A stretch of 14,938 nt of DNA from CBDDRG01 sp965232975 (GCA_965232975.1 CBDDRG010000235.1:1-14938), one strand, 5' to 3'; positions 1-7,393 are shown, counted from the first letter of the stretch. A program made the numbers and translations. Notes: generated by a model from the letters alone, not told the origin.

Positions 1-44
1 TGCCGAGGGAACGCACGGCCGCACGCAACATGGCGACACAGCTC

Positions 45-78
45 ATCGCCAGCAGTACGGCGGTGCACTGCTGGCGAT
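45..78. repeat. 12-bp perfect stem-loop downstream of small lipoprotein gene
   Basis: The left arm atcgccagcagt (45-56) is the exact reverse complement of actgctggcgat (67-78), with a 10-nt loop. It lies 1 nt past the stop codon of the minus-strand lipoprotein gene. That is the position of a transcription terminator or 3' stabilising hairpin, but no T-run follows on the minus strand, so a classical intrinsic terminator is not demonstrated. Confidence 0.6.
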
Positions 79-79
79 A

Positions 80-268
80 TCAGTAATGGTCTTTCGCGGC
101 CTGGTGGATATTGTCGCCGGCTTTTTCGATCTGCTCGCCGACCTCTTCGGCCGCCTGGTCGACTTCCTTGCCGGCCTGTTCCACCGGACCCTCCTGCTGG
201 CACCCCGACAGGGCTACCAGCAGCGCACTGATGGCCAGGGCGGCGCTCAGCGTTTCAATTGGCTTCAC
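80..268 (-). CDS. Small helical lipoprotein (62 aa), entericidin-like
   Basis: The product starts with a hydrophobic signal segment (about residues 7-19) and a lipobox, LSGC, with Cys23 as the lipidated residue. The mature part is about 40 residues, charged and Ala/Glu/Lys rich (EQAGKEVDQAAEEVGEQ), as expected for one amphipathic helix. It has no other domain. The start is GTG at 268; gaggg about 8 nt upstream supports it, and a terminator for the gene upstream lies just before it. Short lipoproteins with this pattern include entericidins, in which an -EKAG- and -AAK- helix follows the lipid Cys; the resemblance is of pattern only. It is likely anchored in the inner or outer membrane. It sits 3' of osmB on the same strand, suggesting a small envelope-stress cluster. 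Function is not known. Confidence 0.75.
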   Translation of the reverse strand: MKPIETLSAALAISALLVALSGCQQEGPVEQAGKEVDQAAEEVGEQIEKAGDNIHQAAKDHY

Positions 269-282
269 GATTTATACCCTCG

Positions 283-318
283 AAAAAATCACATCCGCAG
301 CGAGTATTCGCGCTGCGG
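283..318 (-). terminator. Intrinsic terminator of osmB (minus strand)
   Basis: On the minus strand, ccgcagcg and cgctgcgg form a perfect 8-bp GC-rich stem (311-318 and 295-302) with an 8-nt loop. A short spacer and six T (283-288) follow. It lies between the osmB stop codon (385) and the next gene's start (268), so the two genes are probably separate transcripts or coupled only by read-through. Confidence 0.7.
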
Positions 319-384
319 GAGCCAGGCAAATGAGCGGCCGCGAGCGCCCGGTCAGGCACCGCGGCCGTCGATCATCTCCTGGAT

Positions 385-600
385 TCACTTGCTGACTTCG
401 TGGCCGATGACGCCGCCGACGACGGCTCCGCCAGCGGTGCCGGCGGTACTGCCGCCGGTGAGAATGGCGCCGCCGACGGCGCCCACGCCAGCGCCGATCG
501 CGGTGTTTTTGTCCTGCGTCGACATGCCGCTACAGCCGCCCAGGCCGAGCACCAGCGTGGCGACAACGGCAGCGAGCACAAATCTTGGCGAATTTTTCAT
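385..600 (-). CDS. osmB: OsmB-family osmotically inducible lipoprotein, glycine-zipper
   Basis: This 71-aa protein has a signal peptide with a lipobox ending at Cys23 (LGLGGC). It is followed by the OsmB core KNTAIGAGVGAVGGAILTGG and ends in VVGGVIGHEVSK. This matches E. coli OsmB in length and in the DRNTAIGAGAGALGGA...GGVIGH pattern. The Gly-rich repeats are a two-helix glycine zipper that packs in or against a membrane. In E. coli, OsmB is an outer-membrane lipoprotein induced by osmotic and stationary-phase stress through RpoS and Rcs; that regulation is known for the family but not visible here. The ATG at 600 has a weak gaga ribosome site. It lies 67 nt after the stop of a frameshifted charged-protein gene and is followed by a strong terminator at 283-318. 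Confidence 0.9.
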   Translation of the reverse strand: MKNSPRFVLAAVVATLVLGLGGCSGMSTQDKNTAIGAGVGAVGGAILTGGSTAGTAGGAVVGGVIGHEVSK

Positions 601-667
601 AACGTTATCTCGGTTAAATAATCGGTTGGCAATATCTTGTTGGCGGCTCCACCGCCCGTGCGGCGGA

Positions 668-858
668 CTACTGGCCGACGCCCGCCTTCGCCTGACTCAG
701 GCAGAGATCCTGAGCGTTGCCGGCGTAGTTGTCGCATTTTTCCCGGGCTAGCTCGTACTGGGCGTCCTCAATGGCGTCGGCGGATTTCTCGTCGGCCTTC
801 GCCTGTGCTTCTTGTGCTCGGCATCGGCCTCAGCCGCGGCGATAGTTTTCGCCGTCAT
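668..858 (-). pseudogene. Frameshifted small charged protein gene (KCD...C motif family)
   Basis: An ATG at 858 has an excellent ribosome site (ggaaggaagg immediately upstream) and begins MTAKTIAAAEADAEH. That frame fails, but from 811 another frame reads EAQAKADEKSADAIEDAQYE and then REKCDNYAGNAQDLCLSQAK to a TAG at 668. The second part matches small stress-associated proteins in proteobacteria that carry an A.EKCD.L.GNAKD.C..EAKA repeat with two Cys; here they are in CDNYAGNAQDLC. The two halves join if one base is restored at 812-813, giving about 63 aa. It may be a genuine recent frameshift or a sequencing error. The family has no firm function; it often occurs near envelope-stress lipoproteins, which fits osmB next door. 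Confidence 0.65.
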
Positions 859-883
859 GAACCTTCCTTCCTTTGGGGAAATG

Positions 884-1029
884 CTGAAAAATTCCCTCCA
901 TGGAATTTTTCAGCTCGCCGCAGCGCGGTACACTCCCGCGCCGCTCTCCGTGAATCAAGGACTTGCGTCCTTGATTCACGCCGGGGCATCCTGCCCCGGA
1001 TCGGAAGCGCCGAATAAATCAGCGCTTCC
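884..1029. repeat. Cluster of five inverted repeats (possible palindromic/REP-like element)
   Basis: Five hairpins sit almost end to end. The stems are 884-895/902-913 (12 bp, perfect, ctgaaaaattcc), 923-928/936-941 (6 bp), 950-961/968-979 (12 bp, perfect, gtgaatcaagga), 981-988/992-999 (8 bp, ccggggca) and 1003-1010/1022-1029 (8 bp, ggaagcgc). No ORF in this stretch looks real. The first hairpin starts 25 nt upstream of the frameshifted gene's ATG, and the last leads into unassigned sequence next to a broken acyl-CoA dehydrogenase. It resembles a mosaic of extragenic palindromes or a small non-autonomous element, but I cannot show other copies from this window. Confidence 0.6.
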
Positions 1030-1280
1030 TTTAGGTAGTGAACTTGCGGGCAGCAACCTGTCGCGATCCGCGGCCAGGCCCTGTCGGCTATGCGCCAGCG
1101 ATCGCCAACAACGCGCCGCTGACCCGGATGGCGCCAGACTAGGCTCACTCCTACTTGCCGTCTGTCTGCTGGCGCACACCGACGACCGCCCGACGCGCGC
1201 AGCTTGCACAGCGCCACCCGACGACCGGCCGCCAGCGGGTGTTGGCTCGGCGTCGGGGTGTTCGGGGTGATCAGACAGGC
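1030..1280. other. Unassigned stretch between hairpin cluster and acyl-CoA dehydrogenase fragment
   Basis: No ORF here has recognisable protein features on either strand. The acyl-CoA dehydrogenase reading frame on the minus strand loses all resemblance to its family exactly at its right border, just after GAGS. The stretch may therefore be part of an inserted or recombined element together with the hairpins at 884-1029. Short imperfect direct repeats (gacgaccg) occur around 1181 and 1220. Confidence 0.4.
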
Positions 1281-1667
1281 GCTGCCGGCGCCCGGCTCGG
1301 TCATCGCAATCGACGAAATGGTGTCGCCGCTGACCATTCCCGGCAGCCACTTCAGCTTCAGCCCCTCGCTGGCGTGATGGAGGATGTAATAGGCGGTGAT
1401 GTCCGAGGCAGCGCAAAGCCACAGCTGCCGCCGCCGACGGCGTAGCCGATCTCCTCGGACACGATCATGTTGTAGCGGAAGTCGGCGCCCGGCCCGCCGT
1501 AGGCTTCCGGAATGCCGCAGCACAGCAAGCCGTCGGCGCCGGCCTTGCGCCAGAACTTGCGCGGCACGATGCCGGCGTTCTCCCAGGGCCTCGATATTGG
1601 GCTCGAGCTCGGTCTTGAAAAAGCGGCGGACGTTGTCGCGAAACAGCTCGTGCTCGGCGCCGTACAC
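1281..1667 (-). pseudogene. Acyl-CoA dehydrogenase fragment, two frameshifts, 3' truncated
   Basis: Pieced together over two frames, the minus strand encodes the N-terminal domain of an acyl-CoA dehydrogenase. It starts YGAEHELFRDNVRRFFKTE, switches frame near 1586-1588 into ENAGIVPRKFWRKAGADGLL...GIPEAYGGPGADF, and switches back near 1406-1412 into SDITAYYILHHASEGLK...GDTISSIAMTEPGAGS. The GIPEAYGG and MTEPGAGS signatures are diagnostic; the latter belongs to the FAD/acyl-CoA binding middle domain. One extra base explains the first shift and one missing base the second. Family members are usually about 380 aa. Here homology stops abruptly at 1281, so the rest of the middle domain and the whole C-terminal domain with the catalytic Glu are absent. 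The GTG at 1667 may be the original start. It is non-functional as it stands. Confidence 0.8.
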
Positions 1668-1986
1668 GGATCACAACGGGTGGCGAACTGTAGCGCAAAA
1701 CCGCCCGCCGGCCGGTCGCGTGATCCCGGACAGCGTCGGCCGCAGTGCCGTGAAATCAACGGACGGCGCGGGAGCGGTGCCCATATTCGGTGCCGATTTG
1801 CGCCTTCGGGAATGATTGCAGGCAATGGCACCAGCCCAGGGCTACCCGCACTCGGGTTCGCTCACCACTGCGATCGACCACGCGGTCAGTGGCCTTGAGC
1901 AGTTCAAATCCCGCTCGAAGGTCACCATGAAGGCCGCCATAATGCCGGCATGGCGCCGCCCGATTACACCCTGCTAGACTGGCGGC
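1668..1986. other. Intergenic region, no recognisable gene
   Basis: Both strands were read. Only short or shadow-like ORFs occur, none with family motifs. A 32-codon minus-strand frame starting MAAFMVTFERDLNCS (around 1935) has a faint polyketide-cyclase/START-like start but ends at once and cannot be supported. The stretch lies between the broken acyl-CoA dehydrogenase and the downstream membrane gene and presumably includes that gene's promoter. Confidence 0.4.
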
Positions 1987-2370
1987 ATGTTGGGTATCCT
2001 CGTCCGAGTCCTGATCATCGCGCTGGGCCTGTGGCTGGCCGACCTGCTGGTGCCTGGCGTCCACGCCGACAGTGCCGGCTCGCTGTTCTGGGCGGCCATC
2101 TGGCTGGGGCTGGTCAACGCCGTGGTGCGGCCGGTGGTGGTAATCCTCACCCTGCCCGCCACCATACTTAGCCTGGGCGGCTTCCTGCTGATCATCAACG
2201 CCGCCATGCTGGGCCTGGTGGGCTGGCTGTTGTCGGGATTCCACGTGGACGGCTTCTTCTCGGCCCTGTTCGGCGGTCTGGTGGTGAGCATCACCTCCTG
2301 GCTCGCCGCCCGCTTCATTGGCCCCAGCGGCCGCTACGAGGTGCTGGTGATTCAGCGCCGCGACTACTGA
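1987..2370 (+). CDS. Phage-holin-family 4-TM membrane protein (YvlD/PF04020-like)
   Basis: The 127-aa protein has four hydrophobic segments, at about 4-23, 32-50, 51-82 (helix-turn-helix) and 90-112. It carries the family motif NAVVRP (44-49), the following LTLPATILSLGGF, and the late NAAML...GFHVDGF. Length and motifs fit the small inner-membrane proteins annotated as phage holin family 4, superfamily IV. Despite the name, these are chromosomal proteins of unclear role, and no phage genes are nearby. An in-frame TAG at 1975 makes the ATG at 1987 the only reasonable start; no clear Shine-Dalgarno is present. It is convergent with the Mn exporter gene that ends at 2530. Confidence 0.85.
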   Translation: MLGILVRVLIIALGLWLADLLVPGVHADSAGSLFWAAIWLGLVNAVVRPVVVILTLPATILSLGGFLLIINAAMLGLVGWLLSGFHVDGFFSALFGGLVVSITSWLAARFIGPSGRYEVLVIQRRDY

Positions 2371-2529
2371 CCGCGCCAGGATCTCCGAGCCACTCCCGCC
2401 GCAGGCGGATCGCTACGCCACCGCGAACAGCGCCGAACCGCGGGGTCATCGCTCATCTCGCCTGCTGTGCGGGGAGTCAAGCCTGCTAACACGGCGGTTG
2501 CCGATAAACAGCGGACTGGATATTTCAGC
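2371..2529. other. Convergent intergenic region
   Basis: About 160 nt separate two converging genes. A weak 5-bp hairpin (ccgcc/ggcgg, near 2398-2411) is the only structure noticed. No T-rich tract marks a clear bidirectional terminator. Confidence 0.35.
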
Positions 2530-3105
2530 TCAGATCCCGAGGCGACTACCCGCACCCAGCAACGTGGCGGCACCGAGCGCCGCAAATATTGCGGCCGCAA
2601 TGCCATGGACTAGCCCTACCGGAATTTTTTGGGCAATGCGCTCGCCCAGCAAAACCGCCGGGACATTGGCGAGCATCATGCCCAAAGTCGTTCCGATGAC
2701 AACCACTACCAGCGAGTGGTACTGCGCCGCGAGGGCAACGGTAGCAATCTGGGTTTTGTCGCCGATTTCAGCGAGAAAGAAGGCAACCAGCGTAGTCCCG
2801 AATACGCCAAAACGAGTGATCTTGGCCTCGGTTTCATCCAATTCGTCTGGCACCAACACCCACGCCGCCATGGCGATAAATGAAATCCCCAGTACCCAAC
2901 GAAGCGTTTCGGGGGCGAGTTGGGAGGTGATCCATGAGCCCAACGCCCCCGCCAAGCCATGATTCAGGAGTGTTGCAGCGAGAATGCCGAGGATGATCGG
3001 CAAAGGCCTGCGCAAGCGGGCAGCCAAGATGAAGGCGAGTAGCTGGGTTTTATCGCCGATTTCAGCGAGGGCAACGACGCCGGTTGAAACGAGCAAAGCT
3101 TCCAT
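2530..3105 (-). CDS. TMEM165/GDT1 (UPF0016) family Mn2+ exporter
   Basis: The 191-aa product is an inner-membrane protein built of two homologous halves, each with the family signature E-x-G-D-K-T: EIGDKTQLLAF (15-25) and EIGDKTQIATVAL (113-125). The two acidic motifs face each other across the membrane and form the cation path. Bacterial members, such as MneA of Vibrio cholerae, export Mn2+, and the eukaryotic ones move Ca2+/Mn2+. An upstream in-frame ATG at 3141 exists, but MEALLVSTGVVALAEIGDKT is the conserved N-terminus and has gggaag 7 nt upstream, so 3105 is chosen. Six to seven TM segments are predicted by eye. The gene follows the ABC exporter genes on the same strand after a 192-nt leader, so it is probably transcribed separately. 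Confidence 0.9.
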   Translation of the reverse strand: MEALLVSTGVVALAEIGDKTQLLAFILAARLRRPLPIILGILAATLLNHGLAGALGSWITSQLAPETLRWVLGISFIAMAAWVLVPDELDETEAKITRFGVFGTTLVAFFLAEIGDKTQIATVALAAQYHSLVVVVIGTTLGMMLANVPAVLLGERIAQKIPVGLVHGIAAAIFAALGAATLLGAGSRLGI

Positions 3106-3297
3106 TTTATGGCTTCCCGGCCAGCACCAAACCATGACCACATCGCTCCCCGCCAGTCGGGAGGCAGTGTGGCCAAAGGTCTTGCGAGGAACCCGTCGGA
3201 CTTCAGCGTCGGTAGCGAGGGAAGTCCGATTTGAGACAGATTTTGGGCAACTTTACGGCGAACAGCGGGGACTGTTGGTTTTCGCAGATCTTTTGCG
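3106..3297 (-). promoter_or_regulatory. Leader of the Mn exporter gene with hairpin
   Basis: This 192-nt non-coding leader contains, on the minus strand, a perfect 8-bp stem tcggactt/aagtccga (3222-3229 and 3196-3203) with an 18-nt loop, and a smaller stem ctccc/gggag nearer the gene. Genes of this family are often controlled by the yybP-ykoY Mn2+ riboswitch. I looked for its conserved GGGGAGUAGC element and did not find a clean match; only GGGGAGCG occurs, too close to the start codon. A structured leader is supported, but the riboswitch identity is not. Confidence 0.35.
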
Positions 3298-4410
3298 TCA
3301 ACCCGATTTCAAATTGTGGCGAAACCGCAACGCAGCGATCAGATACAGCACGGCACCAATGCCAGCCATCTTCAACGCGGCCGGCCAGAGCTCGGCAAAG
3401 CCGACCCCCTTGAGGAAGATGCCCATGGCGATTTCCATGTAGTGGCGCAACGGGCTGAACTCCGTCCAGGGCTGGATGAACGCCGGCATCGAATCGATGG
3501 GGGTCATGGTGCCCGACAAGAACATGATCGGGAACAAGCCGAAAAAGCACAGCAGCAGCGCCTGTTGCAGGGTTTTGGTGATCGACGCAATCAGCACGCC
3601 GATGGCGATGGCGCTTAACAGGAACACCGCGGTGAGCGCGAGGAACAGAAACAGGCTGCCGTGAATGGGCACGCCAAACCACCAGATGATCACCAGGCTC
3701 GGGAACAGGCCCATGACGCCGACCACCAGCGTCGGCACGGTTTTGGCGAGGAACATTTCCCAGATCCGCGTTGGGGTCACCATCAACTGATCGATGGTAC
3801 CCACCTCTTTTTCGCGGGTGATGGTGGCCGCCGAGTGGATGGTACCCACCATCAACACCGCCGCCAGAATCATCGACAACACCACAAACGACTCCAGCGT
3901 CTGGGTGCGGTTGTACCAGATTTGCACGGCGGGCTGCAGACCCTGCCCGCCGCCACTTGCGGCGACGCTCGCCTCGCGCTCAAACTGCGCCACGATTGCC
4001 GTGGTGTAGTCCTTGGCCAACGACGCGGCGTTGGAATTGGTGCCGTCCAGCAGTACCTGAAGTTGCGGCGATCTACCGCCTTTTAGATCCCGCTCAAAGT
4101 TCACCGGAACCACCAGCGTGTACTGCGCGTCACCCTGACGCATCCAGCGCTCCGCTTCGGCCTGATTAGCGGGATAACCGCGGATCTGGAACGCCTCCGA
4201 CAACTCGAAACGATCAACCAGGTCGCGGCTCGACGGCGAGCGGTCGTTGTCGACCACGGCGACCGGCAGATCCTTGACCTCAAAGGTCATGCCGTAGCCG
4301 CAGATCAGCACTTCGATGGTGTACATCCAGAACACGACCACCAGAATCGTTTTGTCGCGGGCGAACTGGATGGTGTCTTTGAGAATCAAGCTCCCGATAC
4401 GACCGGCCAT
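3298..4410 (-). CDS. ybhR: ABC-2 type permease, second subunit (YbhR position)
   Basis: The 370-aa product has the classic ABC-2 exporter layout. A TM helix near the N-terminus (about 21-41) is followed by a large periplasmic domain (about 45-170) and then five C-terminal TM helices from about 174 to 362. The motif TREKEVGTIDQLMVTP (198-213), the coupling-helix region that contacts the ATPase, precedes the third TM, and FSPLRHYMEIAMGIFLKG (318-334) is the conserved late motif. The start at 4410 is preceded by an ideal ggagg 6 nt upstream; a longer in-frame ATG at 4476 would overlap the upstream gene. It lies 25 nt after the sister permease. With it, it should form the heterodimeric membrane channel of a YbhFSR-type exporter. 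The name is based on gene order and architecture. Confidence 0.85.
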   Translation of the reverse strand: MAGRIGSLILKDTIQFARDKTILVVVFWMYTIEVLICGYGMTFEVKDLPVAVVDNDRSPSSRDLVDRFELSEAFQIRGYPANQAEAERWMRQGDAQYTLVVPVNFERDLKGGRSPQLQVLLDGTNSNAASLAKDYTTAIVAQFEREASVAASGGGQGLQPAVQIWYNRTQTLESFVVLSMILAAVLMVGTIHSAATITREKEVGTIDQLMVTPTRIWEMFLAKTVPTLVVGVMGLFPSLVIIWWFGVPIHGSLFLFLALTAVFLLSAIAIGVLIASITKTLQQALLLCFFGLFPIMFLSGTMTPIDSMPAFIQPWTEFSPLRHYMEIAMGIFLKGVGFAELWPAALKMAGIGAVLYLIAALRFRHNLKSG

Positions 4411-4435
4411 GACGCACCTCCAATGATTGCAGTAA

Positions 4436-5536
4436 TCAGGCGACTTTCTTTTTGAACACGGCGACGGCGGCGCCAAAGATCGCGGCTGTGTAAACCGTCA
4501 AAAACAGCAGCGGCTGCCACAGCTCGCCGAGCGAAGCGCCCTTGAGCGTGATGCCGCGCGACAGCTCGACGAAATAGCGACCGGGAAACAGCATCGTATA
4601 AATCTGCACCGGCTCGGCCATGGCGTAGATGGGGAACACGAAGCCCGAAAACAGCATCGAGGGCATCATGGTGACAACCAGCGCCAACAGCACGGCGAGC
4701 AACTGACTATGGGTGATGGTCGAGATCAACAGCCCTATGCCGACGTTGCAGAACACATAGACGCCACCCGCGATCGCCATATACCAGGGATTGCCATTGA
4801 ACGGCACGCCGAACCACTGGCTGCCGACCAGCACGATGGAGAGCAGTTGGATGCACGAAATTACGCCGTAGGGAATCAACTTGCCGAGCAGAAATTCGGG
4901 CACCGTGAGCGGCGATGCATAGATCTGCTGGATCGCCCCGTTCTCCTTTTCGCGCACGATGGCGAGAGTGGTGAGCAGCGGCGGGAAGGACGCGATGATC
5001 ACCGCATAGAGGCCGGAAACCACATAGATGACGCTGCGCAGGCTGGGGTTGTACCAGATGCGCGGTTCCACATCGACATGCCCGGGGCCACTGCGCTCGC
5101 TCTGGAAGCGGGATGCGATCGAAAGCCCGTAATTGAGCGCGATCAACGCCGTTGCCGAGTAGGTGCCATCGATCAGCAACTGCACCTGGGGCGCATCTTC
5201 GCGATCGATCTCTTGATAAAAGCCGGCCGGGATCAGCAGCACCAATTTGACTTCATTGGCCTGAATCGATTCGCGCATCTCCCACTCGGAGTTGAAGCGC
5301 CGGACCAGCTGGAAATACCGGCTCGCCGCAAAGGTATCTGTCAGTTCGGCGCTGGCGGGGGTCTGATCCTGATCCAGCACACCCAGTTTGACGTTTTCGA
5401 CCTCCAGGGAGATGGCGTAGCCGAACATCAACAGCATCAGCACCGGAAACAGGAAGGCGATCGCAAGTGTCACCCGATCGCGCAGAATCTCGCGGGTCTC
5501 CTTGCGAATGACAGCACTCAGGCGGTGAAACTTCAT
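4436..5536 (-). CDS. ybhS: ABC-2 type permease, first subunit (YbhS position)
   Basis: This 366-aa ABC-2 permease begins MKFHRLSAVIRKETREILRD, typical of the family's cytoplasmic N-terminus. TM1 spans about 23-43, a periplasmic domain about 45-165, and five more TM segments lie at about 170-192, 221-240, 252-272, 279-303 and 341-361. The conserved VREKENGAIQQIYASP (194-209) is the ATPase-contacting region and GRYFVELSRGITLKG (319-333) the late motif. Its ATG overlaps the stop of the ATPase gene (ATGA at 5533-5536), so translation is coupled. E. coli YbhS is 377 aa and follows YbhF directly, as here. It is probably one half of a heterodimeric efflux channel. Confidence 0.87.
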   Translation of the reverse strand: MKFHRLSAVIRKETREILRDRVTLAIAFLFPVLMLLMFGYAISLEVENVKLGVLDQDQTPASAELTDTFAASRYFQLVRRFNSEWEMRESIQANEVKLVLLIPAGFYQEIDREDAPQVQLLIDGTYSATALIALNYGLSIASRFQSERSGPGHVDVEPRIWYNPSLRSVIYVVSGLYAVIIASFPPLLTTLAIVREKENGAIQQIYASPLTVPEFLLGKLIPYGVISCIQLLSIVLVGSQWFGVPFNGNPWYMAIAGGVYVFCNVGIGLLISTITHSQLLAVLLALVVTMMPSMLFSGFVFPIYAMAEPVQIYTMLFPGRYFVELSRGITLKGASLGELWQPLLFLTVYTAAIFGAAVAVFKKKVA

Positions 5537-7350
5537 GGCGCGGATCCCTTCAGATGAGCGAGCCGCTGATCCTCGATACGGATGTAGGCGAGGAACATCT
5601 CCTCGATCGTACTGGTGTCGCTGCCGGGCGGCAACGCGGCGGCGAGTTCACTGGCGGGGCCGATGCCGATCAGGCGCCCGAGGTGCATTAGCCCCAGGCG
5701 ATGGCAGTAGTTGGCCTCCTCCAGATAGTGCGTGGTCACGAAAATGGTGGTGCCGACTTCGGCGAGGGTCTGGATCAACTGCCAGAATTTATAGCGGGCG
5801 GCGGGGCTCACCCCCGAGGTGGGCTCGTCCAGGAACACCACCTCCGGCTGGTGCATGATCGCGCACGCCAGCGCCAGGCGTTGGCTGAGCGCGCCCGAAG
5901 TCTGGGACACCAGGCCGTCCAGCACCTCGCTGAGATCGGTGACTTCGATGGCCCAGTCCATCGCCAGTTTGCGATCCTTGCCGCGCAGTCCGTACACGCC
6001 GGCAAAAAATGCCAGGTTCTCGCCCACGGTGAGATCGGGATAGAGCGAAAACCGCTGCGACATGTAGCCTATGTGGTCGCGCAGCAATTGCGGTTGGTCG
6101 CGCACGCTGACACCACCGATCCAGGCATCGCCCGCGGTGAGTTTCTGCAGACCGCAGAGCGCGCGGATGAACGTGGTTTTGCCGGCGCCGTTGGCACCGA
6201 GAAAACCGAACACCTCGCCCGGCTGAATTTCGAGCGTCACGTCGTCATTGGCGACGAAGTCGCCAAAGGCCACGCGCATGGCTTGCGTGCGAATCAGGCC
6301 GCGCGCCTCCAGCCGCGGCGACAGCTTGATGGCGGGCGGCGGGCGGGCATAGGCCGCACCCTTCTCGCCGCCGCCGAGCAGAATATAGGCATCGTCGAGT
6401 CCGGGCTCGACGGGTTCGATTGTGCCGCCATCACTGGCGAGCCCCGCGACCAGTGCCGGGTCGAGTTGATCGAATGTGCGCACCTGAAAGTGCACGCTTG
6501 CGGCCAGGTGGCGGATGCTGACCACGTCAGCATGCTCGTGCAGCAGGTTGTGGGCGTGGCCTCGATTGGCGACATGCACCAGCTCATACACCCGACCGAC
6601 GCAGCGGGCGCGCAGGGCCTGCTGGCTATCGATGGCGAGCACTGCGCCCTCGTGCAGGAACGCGAGGCGGACACAGTGTTCGGCCTCGTCCATGTATGGC
6701 GTGCTGACGACGACGGTGACGCCGTCGTCGCGAAAGGCGTGGAGCATGTCCCACAGCTCGCGGCGCGACGCCGGATCGACACCGAGGCTCAGCTCGTCGA
6801 GCAGCAACAGCCGCGGCTCGTGAATGAGGTTGGTGCACAGCGACAGCTTCTTGCGCATGCCCCCGGAGAGGTTCCCCGCCGGACGCTTGAGAAACCGCAA
6901 CAGCCCGGCCATGCGCAGCAGGCGTTCCTGGCGTTGTTCGTACAGATCCGCAGGCAGACCGCGAATATCGGCGGAGAACCGCATGTTCTCGGCGATGGAC
7001 AGCTTGTCGTAGAGGGTAAAGCCCTGAAACATGTAGCCGATGTGGGAGTTGATCCAGTAGGCGTCCTTGACCGTGTCGTGCTGCATCACCGTGCAGCGCC
7101 CCTCGGTGGGATCCAAAATCGCCGCCATCAACTGCATCAGCGTGGTTTTGCCAGCGCCGTCGGGGCCGAGCAAACCAAAGATTTCGCCTTCGTAAACCGT
7201 GATATCGACGTTGCGCAACACCATCTTGCGGCGAAACGCGCGGCCCAGTTGCTCGGTCTGGATGATCGCCGCAGCGGACTCACTCACGGTTTTGGCACTC
7301 CCAAACTGCGGCTCACGCCGACTTTCCGGCAAGCGTTCGATCGAGGTCAC
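5533..7350 (-). CDS. ybhF: Tandem ABC ATPase of YbhF type
   Basis: The 605-aa protein carries two nucleotide-binding domains. NBD1 has Walker A GPDGAGKTT (62-70), Q-loop Gln109, signature LSGGM (161-165) and Walker B LLLLDE (181-186), with STPYMDEAEH where a switch His is usual. NBD2 has Walker A GANGAGKTT (385-393), Q-loop Gln432, a degenerate signature TSGALSQR (484-491), Walker B VVFLDE (504-509) and H-loop TTHYLEEA (His541). E. coli YbhF (578 aa) shares the unusual GPDGAGKT and the lost His in NBD1. The linker ends in LDDAYILLGGG, close to YbhF's FEDAFIDLLGG. The start GTG 7350 (gggag 5 nt upstream) gives a 43-nt gap to the adaptor gene; GTG 7287 is an equally plausible start. The frame is open further upstream, but that part overlaps the adaptor gene. 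Confidence 0.88.
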   Translation of the reverse strand: MTSIERLPESRREPQFGSAKTVSESAAAIIQTEQLGRAFRRKMVLRNVDITVYEGEIFGLLGPDGAGKTTLMQLMAAILDPTEGRCTVMQHDTVKDAYWINSHIGYMFQGFTLYDKLSIAENMRFSADIRGLPADLYEQRQERLLRMAGLLRFLKRPAGNLSGGMRKKLSLCTNLIHEPRLLLLDELSLGVDPASRRELWDMLHAFRDDGVTVVVSTPYMDEAEHCVRLAFLHEGAVLAIDSQQALRARCVGRVYELVHVANRGHAHNLLHEHADVVSIRHLAASVHFQVRTFDQLDPALVAGLASDGGTIEPVEPGLDDAYILLGGGEKGAAYARPPPAIKLSPRLEARGLIRTQAMRVAFGDFVANDDVTLEIQPGEVFGFLGANGAGKTTFIRALCGLQKLTAGDAWIGGVSVRDQPQLLRDHIGYMSQRFSLYPDLTVGENLAFFAGVYGLRGKDRKLAMDWAIEVTDLSEVLDGLVSQTSGALSQRLALACAIMHQPEVVFLDEPTSGVSPAARYKFWQLIQTLAEVGTTIFVTTHYLEEANYCHRLGLMHLGRLIGIGPASELAAALPPGSDTSTIEEMFLAYIRIEDQRLAHLKGSAP

Positions 7351-7393
7351 AACCACTCCCAGCGCATCACGGTCGAGTCGCGGTGGACCGGCG

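Noticed and set aside
1987..2370. Holin gene as a sign of a prophage
   Set aside because: The family is named after phage holins, but the members are ordinary chromosomal proteins, and no phage structural, lysis or integrase genes are present.
3138..3165. GGGGAGCG element as a yybP-ykoY riboswitch core
   Set aside because: It sits too close to the start codon and departs from GGGGAGUAGC; the rest of the aptamer was not found.
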